NCBI GenBank assembly: GCA_003694965.1 | Contig: RFJG01000054.1 | Span: 1 to 20,755 of the forward strand | Length of the DNA stretch: 20,755 bases | Source: Methanobacteriota archaeon | GTDB taxonomy: Archaea; Micrarchaeota; Micrarchaeia; Anstonellales; J096 | Direction: 5' to 3' | Shown here: positions 6,716 through 13,981 of the stretch, piece after piece | How the letters are laid out: each line of letters begins with the position of its first letter | Position numbering within the stretch: the first letter of the stretch is position 1 | Made by a program: the position numbers and the translations under genes | The notes under the pieces: generated by a model | Told to the model about the DNA's origin: nothing | Database searches by the model: none | The model's input: only the letters and a program-made list of their open reading frames with translations

Positions 6716-6752
6716 CTTTAAAAAGACTACCTTAAAGAGTAAAGAAGGTGAT
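6716..6752 (+). promoter_or_regulatory. rpl21e operon promoter and Shine-Dalgarno site
   Basis: CTTTAAAAAG (6716-6725) lies about 27 bp before GGTGAT (6747-6752), which precedes ATG 6756 by 3 nt. The expected mRNA has a leader of about 9 nt that begins essentially with the Shine-Dalgarno site. The opposite-facing tbp promoter lies within the same 90-bp gap. Confidence 0.55.
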
Positions 6753-6755
6753 TTC

Positions 6756-7088
6756 ATGGTTAAGAGACCCAGAGGATTCCATAGCAAGGGCACGAGGAAG
6801 CTCAAGCAAAAAAGGAAGATAACCATAGCGGACCACGTCCGCGAGTTCAGCATAGGCCAAAAAGTTATACTAAAACAACAGCCTTATTATGAGAGTGCCA
6901 TGCCCCATAAGAGGTATAGAGGGAGGACAGGCATTATAAAGGCAAAGAGAGGCTCCTGCTACATAGTAGCTGTCAAGGATGGGAACAAAGATAAAGAGCT
7001 CATATGCCACCCAGTCCATCTCAAGGCAAGCGAGAACAGCAAGAGTGTTGAGAAAGCTGGGAACGCTAAGGCAGGAGTGGATCAATAA
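6756..7088 (+). CDS. rpl21e: 50S ribosomal protein L21e
   Basis: Component of the archaeal large ribosomal subunit with an SH3-like beta barrel. The 110-residue protein opens with the family signature MVKRPRGFHSKGTRKL and contains the conserved MPHKRYRGRTGII block and a final HPVHLK. It is about a dozen residues longer than typical L21e because of an extra C-terminal tail (ASENSKSVEKAGNAKAGVDQ). The start is fixed by a GGTGAT Shine-Dalgarno site and by the conserved N-terminus. First gene of the classical archaeal rpl21e-rpoF-DUF655 operon; its stop overlaps the rpoF start (TAATG). Confidence 0.97.
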   Translation: MVKRPRGFHSKGTRKLKQKRKITIADHVREFSIGQKVILKQQPYYESAMPHKRYRGRTGIIKAKRGSCYIVAVKDGNKDKELICHPVHLKASENSKSVEKAGNAKAGVDQ

Positions 7089-7405
7089 TGGCAATAGAGA
7101 GCATAGAGCCAGTTCCTGAAGAGAAAGCAATACAGGATGTTCTCAACAAAGTGGCCGAGGAGGTTGAGCTTGACTACAATGAGCAGCTAATGTACGAGCA
7201 CTATGAGACACTCCAAAAAATAGGCTATAGGAGGAGCATACTGGATGAGCTCAACAAGCTCAAAGTGCCAGAAGAGGCTGCAACAAAGCTCGCAGATGTT
7301 ATGCCACAACACAAAGACACTGTAAAACAAGTGCTCTCTCAATTTAATGTGGATGCAAGTGACAATCTCGTGGAAGATATCCTTAAAATAACTAAGGTAG
7401 AATAA
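7088..7405 (+). CDS. rpoF: RNA polymerase subunit F (Rpb4)
   Basis: Subunit F of archaeal RNA polymerase, forming the stalk with subunit E (Rpb7). The 105-residue protein shows the all-helical Rpb4 pattern: LDYNEQLMYEHYETLQKIG in the middle, the HRDC-like helices EEAATKLADVMPQHKDTVKQVL, and a DNLVEDILKI ending. Sequence identity to model Rpb4 proteins is modest in any archaeon, so the gene order after L21e and before DUF655 is strong supporting evidence. Start ATG 7088 shares its A with the L21e stop codon, implying translational coupling. Length is normal. Confidence 0.93.
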   Translation: MAIESIEPVPEEKAIQDVLNKVAEEVELDYNEQLMYEHYETLQKIGYRRSILDELNKLKVPEEAATKLADVMPQHKDTVKQVLSQFNVDASDNLVEDILKITKVE

Positions 7406-7412
7406 AGGAGCC

Positions 7413-7958
7413 ATGGAAGATTACATATATGTGCTTGACTCAATACCATATGGCTCTAAGTATAGAGGCCAACCATACATAGAGGGTATTGGGGAAAAGT
7501 TCTTCACATTGCTTGAAGTAACGCTGAAAGAAGGAGAGAACGCAGCCATAGGAGAGCGCATATATGTTGGGAAGGACATAGAGAACAGGAAAAAGGCAGA
7601 CAAGATAAAGAAAAAGCTCAAATACGATGAGCTTAGCAGTAGTGCTAAGGAGAACTTGTTTGAAGTAGTGAAGAAGATAATAATGGCAAATGAGGAGAGG
7701 TTCATAAAATTCATAAACTCAGCAGCACCAGTCTCTATGAGGACACACCAGCTGGAGCTAATCCCTGGAGTTGGTAAAAAGAACTTAGAGACGATTATCA
7801 AAGAAAAGGAAAAGGAGCCTTTCAAGGATTTTGAGGACTTACACATGAGAGTTAGCACGTGGCAAGACCCTGTTGGTTCCCTTGCTTACAGAGTTATTGA
7901 GGAGCTCAGCGGAGAGCAGAGGCACTATTTCTTTGTGCTTCCTCCGAGGAGAGTATGA
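7413..7958 (+). CDS. DUF655 protein (predicted RNA/DNA-binding, OB-like plus helix-hairpin-helix)
   Basis: Conserved archaeal protein of 181 residues, found next to rpl21e and rpoF in many archaea; biochemical role unknown. Seen: a beta-rich N-terminal domain beginning DYIYVLDSIPYGS and containing GERIYVGKD (predicted OB-like), then a helix-hairpin-helix element LELIPGVGKKNLETII (about 112-128) of the type that contacts the nucleic-acid backbone, and the family ending with DPVGSLAYRVIEELSGEQRHYFFVLPPR. An AAAGGAG site (7404-7410) precedes ATG 7413 at the unusually short spacing of 2 nt. The stop overlaps the next gene by ATGA. Confidence 0.93.
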   Translation: MEDYIYVLDSIPYGSKYRGQPYIEGIGEKFFTLLEVTLKEGENAAIGERIYVGKDIENRKKADKIKKKLKYDELSSSAKENLFEVVKKIIMANEERFIKFINSAAPVSMRTHQLELIPGVGKKNLETIIKEKEKEPFKDFEDLHMRVSTWQDPVGSLAYRVIEELSGEQRHYFFVLPPRRV

Positions 7959-9037
7959 TGGCAAGGTCACAAATAGATAAGCTTGTTGCGCTAAGCTTTG
8001 ACGATGACCCAGAGGTAAGGAAAAAGGCTGCGATAGAGCTCGGCAAGATAAACGATGCTGGAGCCTTATTGGCAATAGCTGAGCTTGCCTATGACAAGAA
8101 TGAGGAAGTGGCTGCTCTTGCTAAGGAAATACTTGCTGAAAGGAAAAAAATGGAGCCCGAGATGCTCCCATTCCAGGAGCTGTTTGAGGGTGTTAGCTTC
8201 GCTGGCGGCAAGGTTGTTAAGGCAAAGGATGAGAAAGCAGAACAAAAGGTTAACAAAGTTCTGGAGCCAATTTACAAGATATTCAAGGAGAAGTTCAAGA
8301 ATGAGAAGAAAGCGAAAAGGGCTATGGACAGCTTCGTAAGCACTCTCATAAAGGACAAGAAACCAACAACACAAGAAGTGCTAACCGCTTATATGGAGAG
8401 TATAGAGTCAATAAATCCCAATGGCGACCTTGACATACGGCACATGAAAGAAGAGCTAACGGACATAGTTGGGAACGACATCAAAGAGGAATTAATAGGA
8501 AAAGAGGCAGAGGATGTTGAGAAGGATGAGCTATTCACTATAGAAGAGAAAAAGGTCGTTGAAATGGGAAGTGAGGGATCTCCTTCCATATTTAAGATGC
8601 TCTACGACCAATTTATGGCGTTGGAAGGAGACGATAAGCTTATGAAAAAACAGCTCAAGCTATTTGAGAGCTTCTTCAAGAAACAGGCAGAGCTCGCTTA
8701 CAAAATAGCGAAGAAGAAATTCAAGGAAATAAAACTAACAGACATAAGCAACATAAAGGACGGGATGAGAGGTATAACGACGGACTTGCTAGAAGTTGTG
8801 GATGTGAGGCACTTAGCTTACCAAAAAACGAAGAAAAAACAAGAGGTATATACAAGAGTAGTCCTAAAAGACGAGGAAGGAAAGGAAGGAGTTCTCTACT
8901 TATTTGACGGAAGGGGCAAGCTCATCACAAAGGGAATGATGCTAAAACTTGAGAAAGCAAAGGCAAAGACATTCAAGTTCTCTCAAGAAACAGCTCTTAC
9001 AGTTGATAAGAGGGGAAGGGTTATTGTTGAATTCTAA
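7955..9037 (+). CDS. HEAT-repeat / OB-fold protein
   Basis: A 360-residue protein. Residues about 5-65 contain two HEAT-like helical repeats (FDDDPEVRKKAAIELGKIND and AYDKNEEVAALAKEIL). The middle (about 85-260) is charged and helical. The C-terminal hundred residues begin LTDISNIKDGMRGI and continue with VYTRVVLKDEEGKEGVLYLFDGRG, matching the strand pattern of RPA-type OB folds (xxIxxGM...VxLxDExG). I infer single-stranded nucleic-acid binding with a protein-interaction N-terminus; the partner is unknown. It is translationally coupled to DUF655 (ATGA; a second ATG at 7958 is possible) and takes the place that ksgA has in many archaeal versions of this operon. Its TAA overlaps the convergent gatB stop codon. 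Confidence 0.8.
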   Translation: MMARSQIDKLVALSFDDDPEVRKKAAIELGKINDAGALLAIAELAYDKNEEVAALAKEILAERKKMEPEMLPFQELFEGVSFAGGKVVKAKDEKAEQKVNKVLEPIYKIFKEKFKNEKKAKRAMDSFVSTLIKDKKPTTQEVLTAYMESIESINPNGDLDIRHMKEELTDIVGNDIKEELIGKEAEDVEKDELFTIEEKKVVEMGSEGSPSIFKMLYDQFMALEGDDKLMKKQLKLFESFFKKQAELAYKIAKKKFKEIKLTDISNIKDGMRGITTDLLEVVDVRHLAYQKTKKKQEVYTRVVLKDEEGKEGVLYLFDGRGKLITKGMMLKLEKAKAKTFKFSQETALTVDKRGRVIVEF

Positions 9038-10365
9038 GAAAGGAGTTTCCTTATTATATCAGCGGCTTTCTTCGGGTCTGCCTTGCCCCTTGTTAATTGC
9101 ATCACCTTGCCAACCAAGAATGACAGGGCTTTCTCTTCTCCATTCTTGAAATCCTCTACTGCCTTCTCATTCTCTTCTATGACTTTCTTGACAGGAGGGA
9201 GTAGGGCATCATCCTCCATCTTGAAAAGGTCTCTTTTCTCAGCTATCTCCTGTGGTTTGCCACCCTTATCCAACATCTCTATGAGTATCTTCTCCATCGC
9301 ATCGTCGCTCAGCTTCCCCTCAAAATATAGGGAAGCAAGCTCCCTTATGTCCTCTTTTGAGAGCTTGGAAGAAGCGACACTTAGCTCCCTGTAATTGAGC
9401 TGCTTCTTGAATGGCCCTTTTAGCCAGTTGGCGCTCTTCTTGGCATCAAGAGAACCTGCCAGGTAATCCATAAGGTCGGCGAGAGCAAGCTCTTGTGTTA
9501 ATATAGAGGCTGTTTTCTCATCTATGCCATAAGTGGAGATGAACCTCTCAGCTCTCTCCCAAGGCCTCTCCGGGAATGTTAAAGAGGAGGTATCGTAAGT
9601 AACTGGATATAAGTCTGGGTCTGGCATATAGCGGTAGTCGAGCTCCGTCTCCTTTTTCCTTAGGCTCTTAGTTATTCCTTTGGCTTCATCAAAATGCCTA
9701 GTCTCTCTCGCGGGCTCCTCTCCCCTGCCTATCATCTCTTCCTGCCTCCTTATCTCATAGGACAGGGCAGTGGCGACATTCTCAAATGAGTTTATGTTCT
9801 TAACTTCTACTCTCTCGTGCCCTTCTATGCTTATGTTGGCATCCACCTTAACGGTGCCATCTTTCTTGATTATGCCATAGTATTTTAGGCCCCTCTCCAG
9901 CTCTCTTAGGAATTTCTCTGCCTCCTCAGCACTCCCCATATCCGGCTCCGTCACTATCTCTATTAGAGGGACGCCAGCCCTGTTGTAATCAACAAGGCCC
10001 TTCCTCAATTCATACCTCCCAGGGTCTTCCTCAACATGAAGCTCTGTTATGCCAACATCCATAAATTTCCCTTTTTCTCCAAGAGGTGTTGATGTCCTCT
10101 GATAGCCAGAAGGCAAATCCGGGTAGAAGTAATGCTTCCTCATAAAATAAAAGGTACTATTTAATGAGCATTTTAGCATGTTGCCTGCTATGTATGCTAG
10201 CTCTATGGCTCTCTCATTGGGAAGCATGGGCTTCGCTCCTGGTTGAGCTGTGCAAATCTCACATATGAGAGTGTTGGGTTCACTAAGAGGGCTGTTCTTG
10301 GAAAGGCAAAAAAGCTTGCTCTCTGTATTGAGCTGCACGTGTATCTCAAGTCCTATTATAGGCAT
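9034..10365 (-). CDS. gatB: Aspartyl/glutamyl-tRNA amidotransferase subunit B
   Basis: Kinase/transamidation subunit of GatCAB, which converts Asp-tRNA-Asn or Glu-tRNA-Gln to the amide form. The 443-residue protein has the GatB start IIGLEIHVQLNT, the family signature DYNRAGVPLIEIVTEPD (125-141), the EVKNINSF block, RHFDEAKG, YRYMPDPDLYP, and the C-terminal YqeY-like helical domain that binds tRNA. It is somewhat shorter than the usual 470-480 residues. In the zinc region only Cys20, Cys35 and Cys38 are seen (FCLSKNS then CEIC), where many GatB proteins have four cysteines. gatA and gatC are not in the window. Leaderless start ATG 10365 fits a TATA-like box centred 28 bp upstream. Confidence 0.96.
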   Translation of the reverse strand: MPIIGLEIHVQLNTESKLFCLSKNSPLSEPNTLICEICTAQPGAKPMLPNERAIELAYIAGNMLKCSLNSTFYFMRKHYFYPDLPSGYQRTSTPLGEKGKFMDVGITELHVEEDPGRYELRKGLVDYNRAGVPLIEIVTEPDMGSAEEAEKFLRELERGLKYYGIIKKDGTVKVDANISIEGHERVEVKNINSFENVATALSYEIRRQEEMIGRGEEPARETRHFDEAKGITKSLRKKETELDYRYMPDPDLYPVTYDTSSLTFPERPWERAERFISTYGIDEKTASILTQELALADLMDYLAGSLDAKKSANWLKGPFKKQLNYRELSVASSKLSKEDIRELASLYFEGKLSDDAMEKILIEMLDKGGKPQEIAEKRDLFKMEDDALLPPVKKVIEENEKAVEDFKNGEEKALSFLVGKVMQLTRGKADPKKAADIIRKLLS

Positions 10366-10387
10366 GGATGGAATTTAACGAGAAAGC

Positions 10388-10397
10388 TCTTTAAATG
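10388..10397 (-). promoter_or_regulatory. TATA-like box of gatB
   Basis: Read on the minus strand as CCATTTAAAG, centred about 28 bp before ATG 10365. It is separate from the epimerase box 12-20 bp further along, so this divergent pair has two boxes in a 76-bp gap, unlike trpS/fni. Confidence 0.55.
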
Positions 10398-10408
10398 GTG
10401 TGGAATAG

Positions 10409-10418
10409 GGTTAAAAAC
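10409..10418 (+). promoter_or_regulatory. TATA-like box of the epimerase operon
   Basis: GGTTAAAAAC, centred about 28 bp before ATG 10442 and identical to the ten bases upstream of the C/D sRNA. No Shine-Dalgarno site follows, so the mRNA is expected to be leaderless. Confidence 0.6.
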
Positions 10419-10441
10419 CAAATTACACAACCGAATGTTAG

Positions 10442-11290
10442 ATGGTATACATAGTAGGAGCGTCGAGGCTCGGCAAGAGGATAAAGAGAGTAGTCGGTGG
10501 AACGCTACTTTCTAGGCACGGAGGAGACATAAGAGTTAATTATGTTAGGGAGGATTTCAAGATAGTCCTCAAAAAAGCGAAGACAGTTGTGTTCGCTGCT
10601 GGGAATGTTAGTAGCAACGCCCGTGAGTTGAAGAAGGAGCACATAGAGCCCATTGAGGAACTCGTAGATGCCATTAGCTCCTCTACCAAACTCATATATG
10701 CATCAAGCATATCCGTGTATGGCAAGAAAATAGAGAACATAGATGATAACAGTGCAATTAACCCAGACACGCCATATGCTAGAGCAAAGGCAAGAGCTGA
10801 AGAGATAGCACTGAACCACAAAAAAACAGTAAGCATGAGGCTCGGCGTCCTCTATGGGGAGGAGTATGGACAATATATGAAAATGATAAGCGCTATTAGC
10901 AGTGGCTATGCCCTAATACCAGGAAATGGCAATGGAAACATACCTTTCACACACGTCGGCGATGTCGCTTCTTTTGTTAAGGGGCTCTTGAAAACAGATG
11001 CGTATGGAGCCATGAATGTTGCTGGAAAGGGGTGCTCCTTGTTACAAGCTATAGGCACTGTTGAGAGACTGCTTGAGAAAAAGGCATACCACATACACGT
11101 GCCAGTTGCTGTTGGAAAACTTTGCGACATAGTTGGATGTATGTTCAATAGCGAAGTTGTTGCAAGTCTCTCATCTAACAGGAAGGTGGAGAGCAAAAAG
11201 GCAGAGGCTCTAGGTTTCAAGGATAGGAAGATAGAGGAGGGCATAGCAGAGATGGTAAGTTGTTGGAAGGAAAGGAGGAATAGAGTGTGA
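10442..11290 (+). CDS. NAD-dependent epimerase/dehydratase-like protein (extended SDR)
   Basis: A 282-residue Rossmann-fold protein of the extended short-chain dehydrogenase type; substrate unknown, possibly a nucleotide sugar. Seen: an N-terminal strand and glycine loop VYIVGASRLGKRI (2-14), VVFAAGNVSS after strand 4, the catalytic region LIYASSISVYGKK with Ser/Tyr, YARAKARAE (the YxxxK catalytic pair), and SMRLGVLYGEE followed by PFTHVGDVASFV, all typical of NAD-dependent epimerases. The GxxGxxG loop is degenerate and the protein is shorter than classical UDP-sugar epimerases (310-340 residues), so catalytic competence is likely but not certain. It is the promoter-proximal gene of an operon with NFACT-R and M24 genes, overlapping the next gene by GTGA. 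Confidence 0.88.
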   Translation: MVYIVGASRLGKRIKRVVGGTLLSRHGGDIRVNYVREDFKIVLKKAKTVVFAAGNVSSNARELKKEHIEPIEELVDAISSSTKLIYASSISVYGKKIENIDDNSAINPDTPYARAKARAEEIALNHKKTVSMRLGVLYGEEYGQYMKMISAISSGYALIPGNGNGNIPFTHVGDVASFVKGLLKTDAYGAMNVAGKGCSLLQAIGTVERLLEKKAYHIHVPVAVGKLCDIVGCMFNSEVVASLSSNRKVESKKAEALGFKDRKIEEGIAEMVSCWKERRNRV

Positions 11291-12030
11291 AGATAAAACT
11301 GTGGTACAATAGGAGTGCTGTGGAAAATGCAGACTACTATTTCAAGATGGCTAAGAGGTTTGAGAAGAAGGCAAGAGGAGCGCTAGAAGCAATAGGGATG
11401 CTCCAAAAGAGGAGGAAGACAGAGAAAAAAGAAAAAAAGGAATTATGGAAAGCAAAAGAGTGGTATGAGAACTTCCCCCATTTCTTTACATCTAAGAATG
11501 GGCTCTTGTGCATAGCAGGGAGGAACGCAGGAGAGAATGAGCTACTCTATAGGAAGTATCTCGAGGATAATGACTTGTGGTTCCATGCCGATATTGTTGG
11601 AGCAGCCACAGTAATACTCAAAGAAGGGGCAACGAAGAGCGAGTTAGAGGATAGGATGGAAGCCGCTTCGTTCTCTGCAAGCTATAGCAAGGCGTGGAAA
11701 AACTGCTACAGCAGTGTTGATGTATATGCAGTGAAAAAAGAGCAGCTCTACAAGGAAGTGCAAAAAGCTGGAGCCTTTGGAGTGCGGGGAGTTAGGGAAT
11801 GGTTTAAGGGGAGTGCAGTAAGGTTAAAGGCCGGAATCTCAGAAGGGAAGCCAGTATTAGTGCCTTATAGGTGGAAAGGAAGCATTAGCAATGCTGTTGA
11901 TGTTAGGCCCTGTGGCAAGCTTAACAAGGATGTAGCAGCTAGCAAGATAGCGAAGATGCTCGGAGCAGATGAGAGCTATGTTAAGAGCATACTCCCATCT
12001 GGAAAGTTCGCTCTTAGGAAGGTGGAATAG
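11287..12030 (+). CDS. RqcH/NEMF-like NFACT-R (DUF814) protein lacking the N-terminal half
   Basis: A 247-residue protein matching only the C-terminal half of archaeal RqcH (Rqc2/NEMF homologue, normally about 650 residues), which works on stalled 60S/50S-nascent-chain complexes. Residues 4-55 correspond to the end of the coiled-coil region (SAVENADYYFKMAKRFEKKARGA split over 10-32, then a Lys-rich stretch). Residues 58-115 hold the NFACT-R signature: WYENFPHFFTS, CIAGRNAGENELL, DLWFHADIVGA and VILKEG. The NFACT-N and helix-hairpin-helix domains are absent. It is not a broken gene: a strong AAAGGAGG site (11271-11278) sits 8 nt before GTG 11287. The nearest size match is the eukaryotic stand-alone NFACT-R protein CCDC25/Jlp2. 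The N-terminal half could be encoded elsewhere. Confidence 0.88.
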   Translation: MKIKLWYNRSAVENADYYFKMAKRFEKKARGALEAIGMLQKRRKTEKKEKKELWKAKEWYENFPHFFTSKNGLLCIAGRNAGENELLYRKYLEDNDLWFHADIVGAATVILKEGATKSELEDRMEAASFSASYSKAWKNCYSSVDVYAVKKEQLYKEVQKAGAFGVRGVREWFKGSAVRLKAGISEGKPVLVPYRWKGSISNAVDVRPCGKLNKDVAASKIAKMLGADESYVKSILPSGKFALRKVE

Positions 12031-12960
12031 ATGATAATAATGAGCCAATGGGACAGGTTCAACCCAAATGTATTTTATGAGAGTGGAGTAGATGAGGAGG
12101 GAGTTGTCCTCGTAAAGAAAGGTAGGGACAAGTACTTGCTCGCGCACAGCCTCGTCATAAACACCGTTAGGAAAAAGACTAAACTGGAAGTTTTACCATA
12201 CACTAAGGAGAGATTTGAAAAGACAGTAAGAGGAGAGGCAGTGAAGACAGACTTTTCTTATGAGAGCAACTGGTTCATCTCGTTTATGAAAAAGAAGGCA
12301 AGAAGTGTTGAGGACATAAGTGGGAGATATGCTCTTAAAAGAGTTAAGAAAAAGAAAAAGGAGCTCTCATTAATGAGGGAAGCTGCCAAGATAAGCGAGG
12401 AAGCCCTGCTCAACGCCTATGGAAAAAGTGAGGAAGAATTCAAGTGGAACCTTGTTAAGGAGATGGCTAAGAGAGGGGCGTATGAGGCCTTCCCGTCCAT
12501 AGTGGCTAACAAAGAAAACAGCAGGAGCCCACACCATAGCCCAACAAAAGAAGAGTTGGGAGATAGTAACATACTCATTGACAGGGGAGCAAGATACAAG
12601 AACTATTGCTCCGACATTACAGATGTGCTCTATGTAAAGGGAAGGGCTGCCAAGCTCTATGAGGAGTTGCAAGATGTCTTCTATGAGATTGTTGACAGGC
12701 TCCCTTCATTAGAAAAGGCCGGCGATGTACATAGCTTATATGAGAAGCTCTACAAAAAGAAAAAGCTACCTCCAATGCCCCACTTAATAGGGCACGGAGT
12801 TGGCATAGAAGTGCACGAAGAACCTCGCCTCTATAAAGGAGTTGACATACCTATAGAAGGCAGTGTCATAGCACTTGAACCCTCTTATTATGGCAGGAGT
12901 TATGGGTTGAGGTTTGAGAGAACTGTCTATGTTGGGAAGAAAAAGGCAAAGATCTTATGA
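12031..12960 (+). CDS. M24-family metallopeptidase (Xaa-Pro aminopeptidase-like)
   Basis: A 309-residue cytoplasmic peptidase of the pita-bread fold. All five metal ligands of the family are present and correctly spaced: Asp184 (LIDRGA), Asp195 (CSDITD), His255 (LIGHGVGIEVHE), Glu283 (ALEPSYY) and Glu296 (LRFERTVYV). The substrate-side segment SRSPHHSPT (about 164-172) is also typical of Xaa-Pro aminopeptidases. The N-terminal creatinase-like domain is short (about 110 residues). Predicted activity is removal of an N-terminal residue before proline; methionine-aminopeptidase activity is less likely from these motifs. ATG 12031 directly follows the NFACT-R stop and has GGTGG (12020-12024) 6 nt upstream; ATG 12040 is an alternative. 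Its TGA abuts the convergent endA stop without a gap. Confidence 0.92.
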   Translation: MIIMSQWDRFNPNVFYESGVDEEGVVLVKKGRDKYLLAHSLVINTVRKKTKLEVLPYTKERFEKTVRGEAVKTDFSYESNWFISFMKKKARSVEDISGRYALKRVKKKKKELSLMREAAKISEEALLNAYGKSEEEFKWNLVKEMAKRGAYEAFPSIVANKENSRSPHHSPTKEELGDSNILIDRGARYKNYCSDITDVLYVKGRAAKLYEELQDVFYEIVDRLPSLEKAGDVHSLYEKLYKKKKLPPMPHLIGHGVGIEVHEEPRLYKGVDIPIEGSVIALEPSYYGRSYGLRFERTVYVGKKKAKIL

Positions 12961-13980
12961 CTATTTGATGTTAAGCCACTCAACCTCATAGTAGAGTGTG
13001 TCGCTTCCCTCCAACATTACACGCTTTGCCCTATAGTATGTAACGCTCCCCTCTCTATCAACAATAGCGAAGAGCATATCAACCCCTTCCTTGATGGAAT
13101 AGGATAGGGCAGAATGCAAGATAGCTCCACTTATGTTGTCCGTCTGCTTTATGAGCTTTATTGCCATCTCATTGTTATCTTTTGATACTATAAAGTCTGG
13201 GGAAAATCTCCTGCTCCTCTCTGTGGGTACGGCCAAGAGGTATGTCTTCCTGACGCCGTGGCAAACCCTTATGCTCCTGCTCCAATTCTCTGCGCTCATT
13301 ATGAGTTTCTCTGGGAAGACGTGGAGTATGTGCTTTGAGTGGCTCATATTAAGGGGAGATGTGCCAGTCTTGTATATTCTGAAATCTCCTCCAAACTTAA
13401 ACCCCGTCTTAACTACAAAGCCGGCATCTCTCCACTCCTTATAGATGCGATAATAGTCGTCAAAATAAGCTCCTCTCTTCTTGAACCTGCCTTTAAGGAT
13501 GGAGAGCTCCTTCAAGTAGTTGGCCTCAAAAACATCCAATAAGTAGAGGCGTCCTATGCCTTTCTTATATATGCCAAGCTGGCCGAACCAACCCTTGTGG
13601 TAGAGCTCCTCTCCTCCTTCAATAGCGACAAACTGGCCATCTGAATGGAGGACCCTAGCACTGCCCTCATAAGATACCTCCACTCTATTATATGTCTTTA
13701 GTTGGCCCTTGCTCTCCTTGCTTGCTTTATTTATGAACTTAAAGCCCTTGCTAAATAAGTCTCTGTAAACAACATATGCAGAGAAATCCTGCTTGAATAC
13801 ATGGCTTGGCATCTCAACACCATAAAACTCCCAAAGATAGAGCGCCTCCATAGGAGAGAGAATAAGGGAGCTCTTCTCCATCCTGCCAACACCTCTCCTC
13901 ATGAGGTAGTTGAGCTCCTTCTCGCTTCCCTCATAAGCAAGTTTCTTTCCTTTTTCCACGACATTGCCCTTTAGTTTCAT
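12961..13980 (-). CDS. endA: tRNA-splicing endonuclease, three-unit (epsilon-2-like) architecture
   Basis: Cleaves introns from pre-tRNA at bulge-helix-bulge structures. The 339-residue protein reads as three joined units. The first is an N-subdomain (about 35-90: SPMEALYLWEFYGVE, YVVYRDLFSKGFKF). The second is a complete catalytic unit (about 115-255) with YYRIYKEWRDAGFVVKTGF, KFGGDFRIY and HSKHILHVFPE. The third is a C-subdomain (about 265-325) with MLFAIVDREGSVTYY. The catalytic triad is visible as Tyr203, His214 and Lys245. Normal enzymes end about 20 residues after that lysine; here about 94 follow, repeating the C-subdomain fold. This matches the alphaN-alpha-betaC layout described in ARMAN archaea. 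ATG 13980 is chosen over TTG 13995 because GAGGAAG lies at proper spacing inside the trmI end. Confidence 0.93.
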   Translation of the reverse strand: MKLKGNVVEKGKKLAYEGSEKELNYLMRRGVGRMEKSSLILSPMEALYLWEFYGVEMPSHVFKQDFSAYVVYRDLFSKGFKFINKASKESKGQLKTYNRVEVSYEGSARVLHSDGQFVAIEGGEELYHKGWFGQLGIYKKGIGRLYLLDVFEANYLKELSILKGRFKKRGAYFDDYYRIYKEWRDAGFVVKTGFKFGGDFRIYKTGTSPLNMSHSKHILHVFPEKLIMSAENWSRSIRVCHGVRKTYLLAVPTERSRRFSPDFIVSKDNNEMAIKLIKQTDNISGAILHSALSYSIKEGVDMLFAIVDREGSVTYYRAKRVMLEGSDTLYYEVEWLNIK

Positions 13981-13981
13981 A

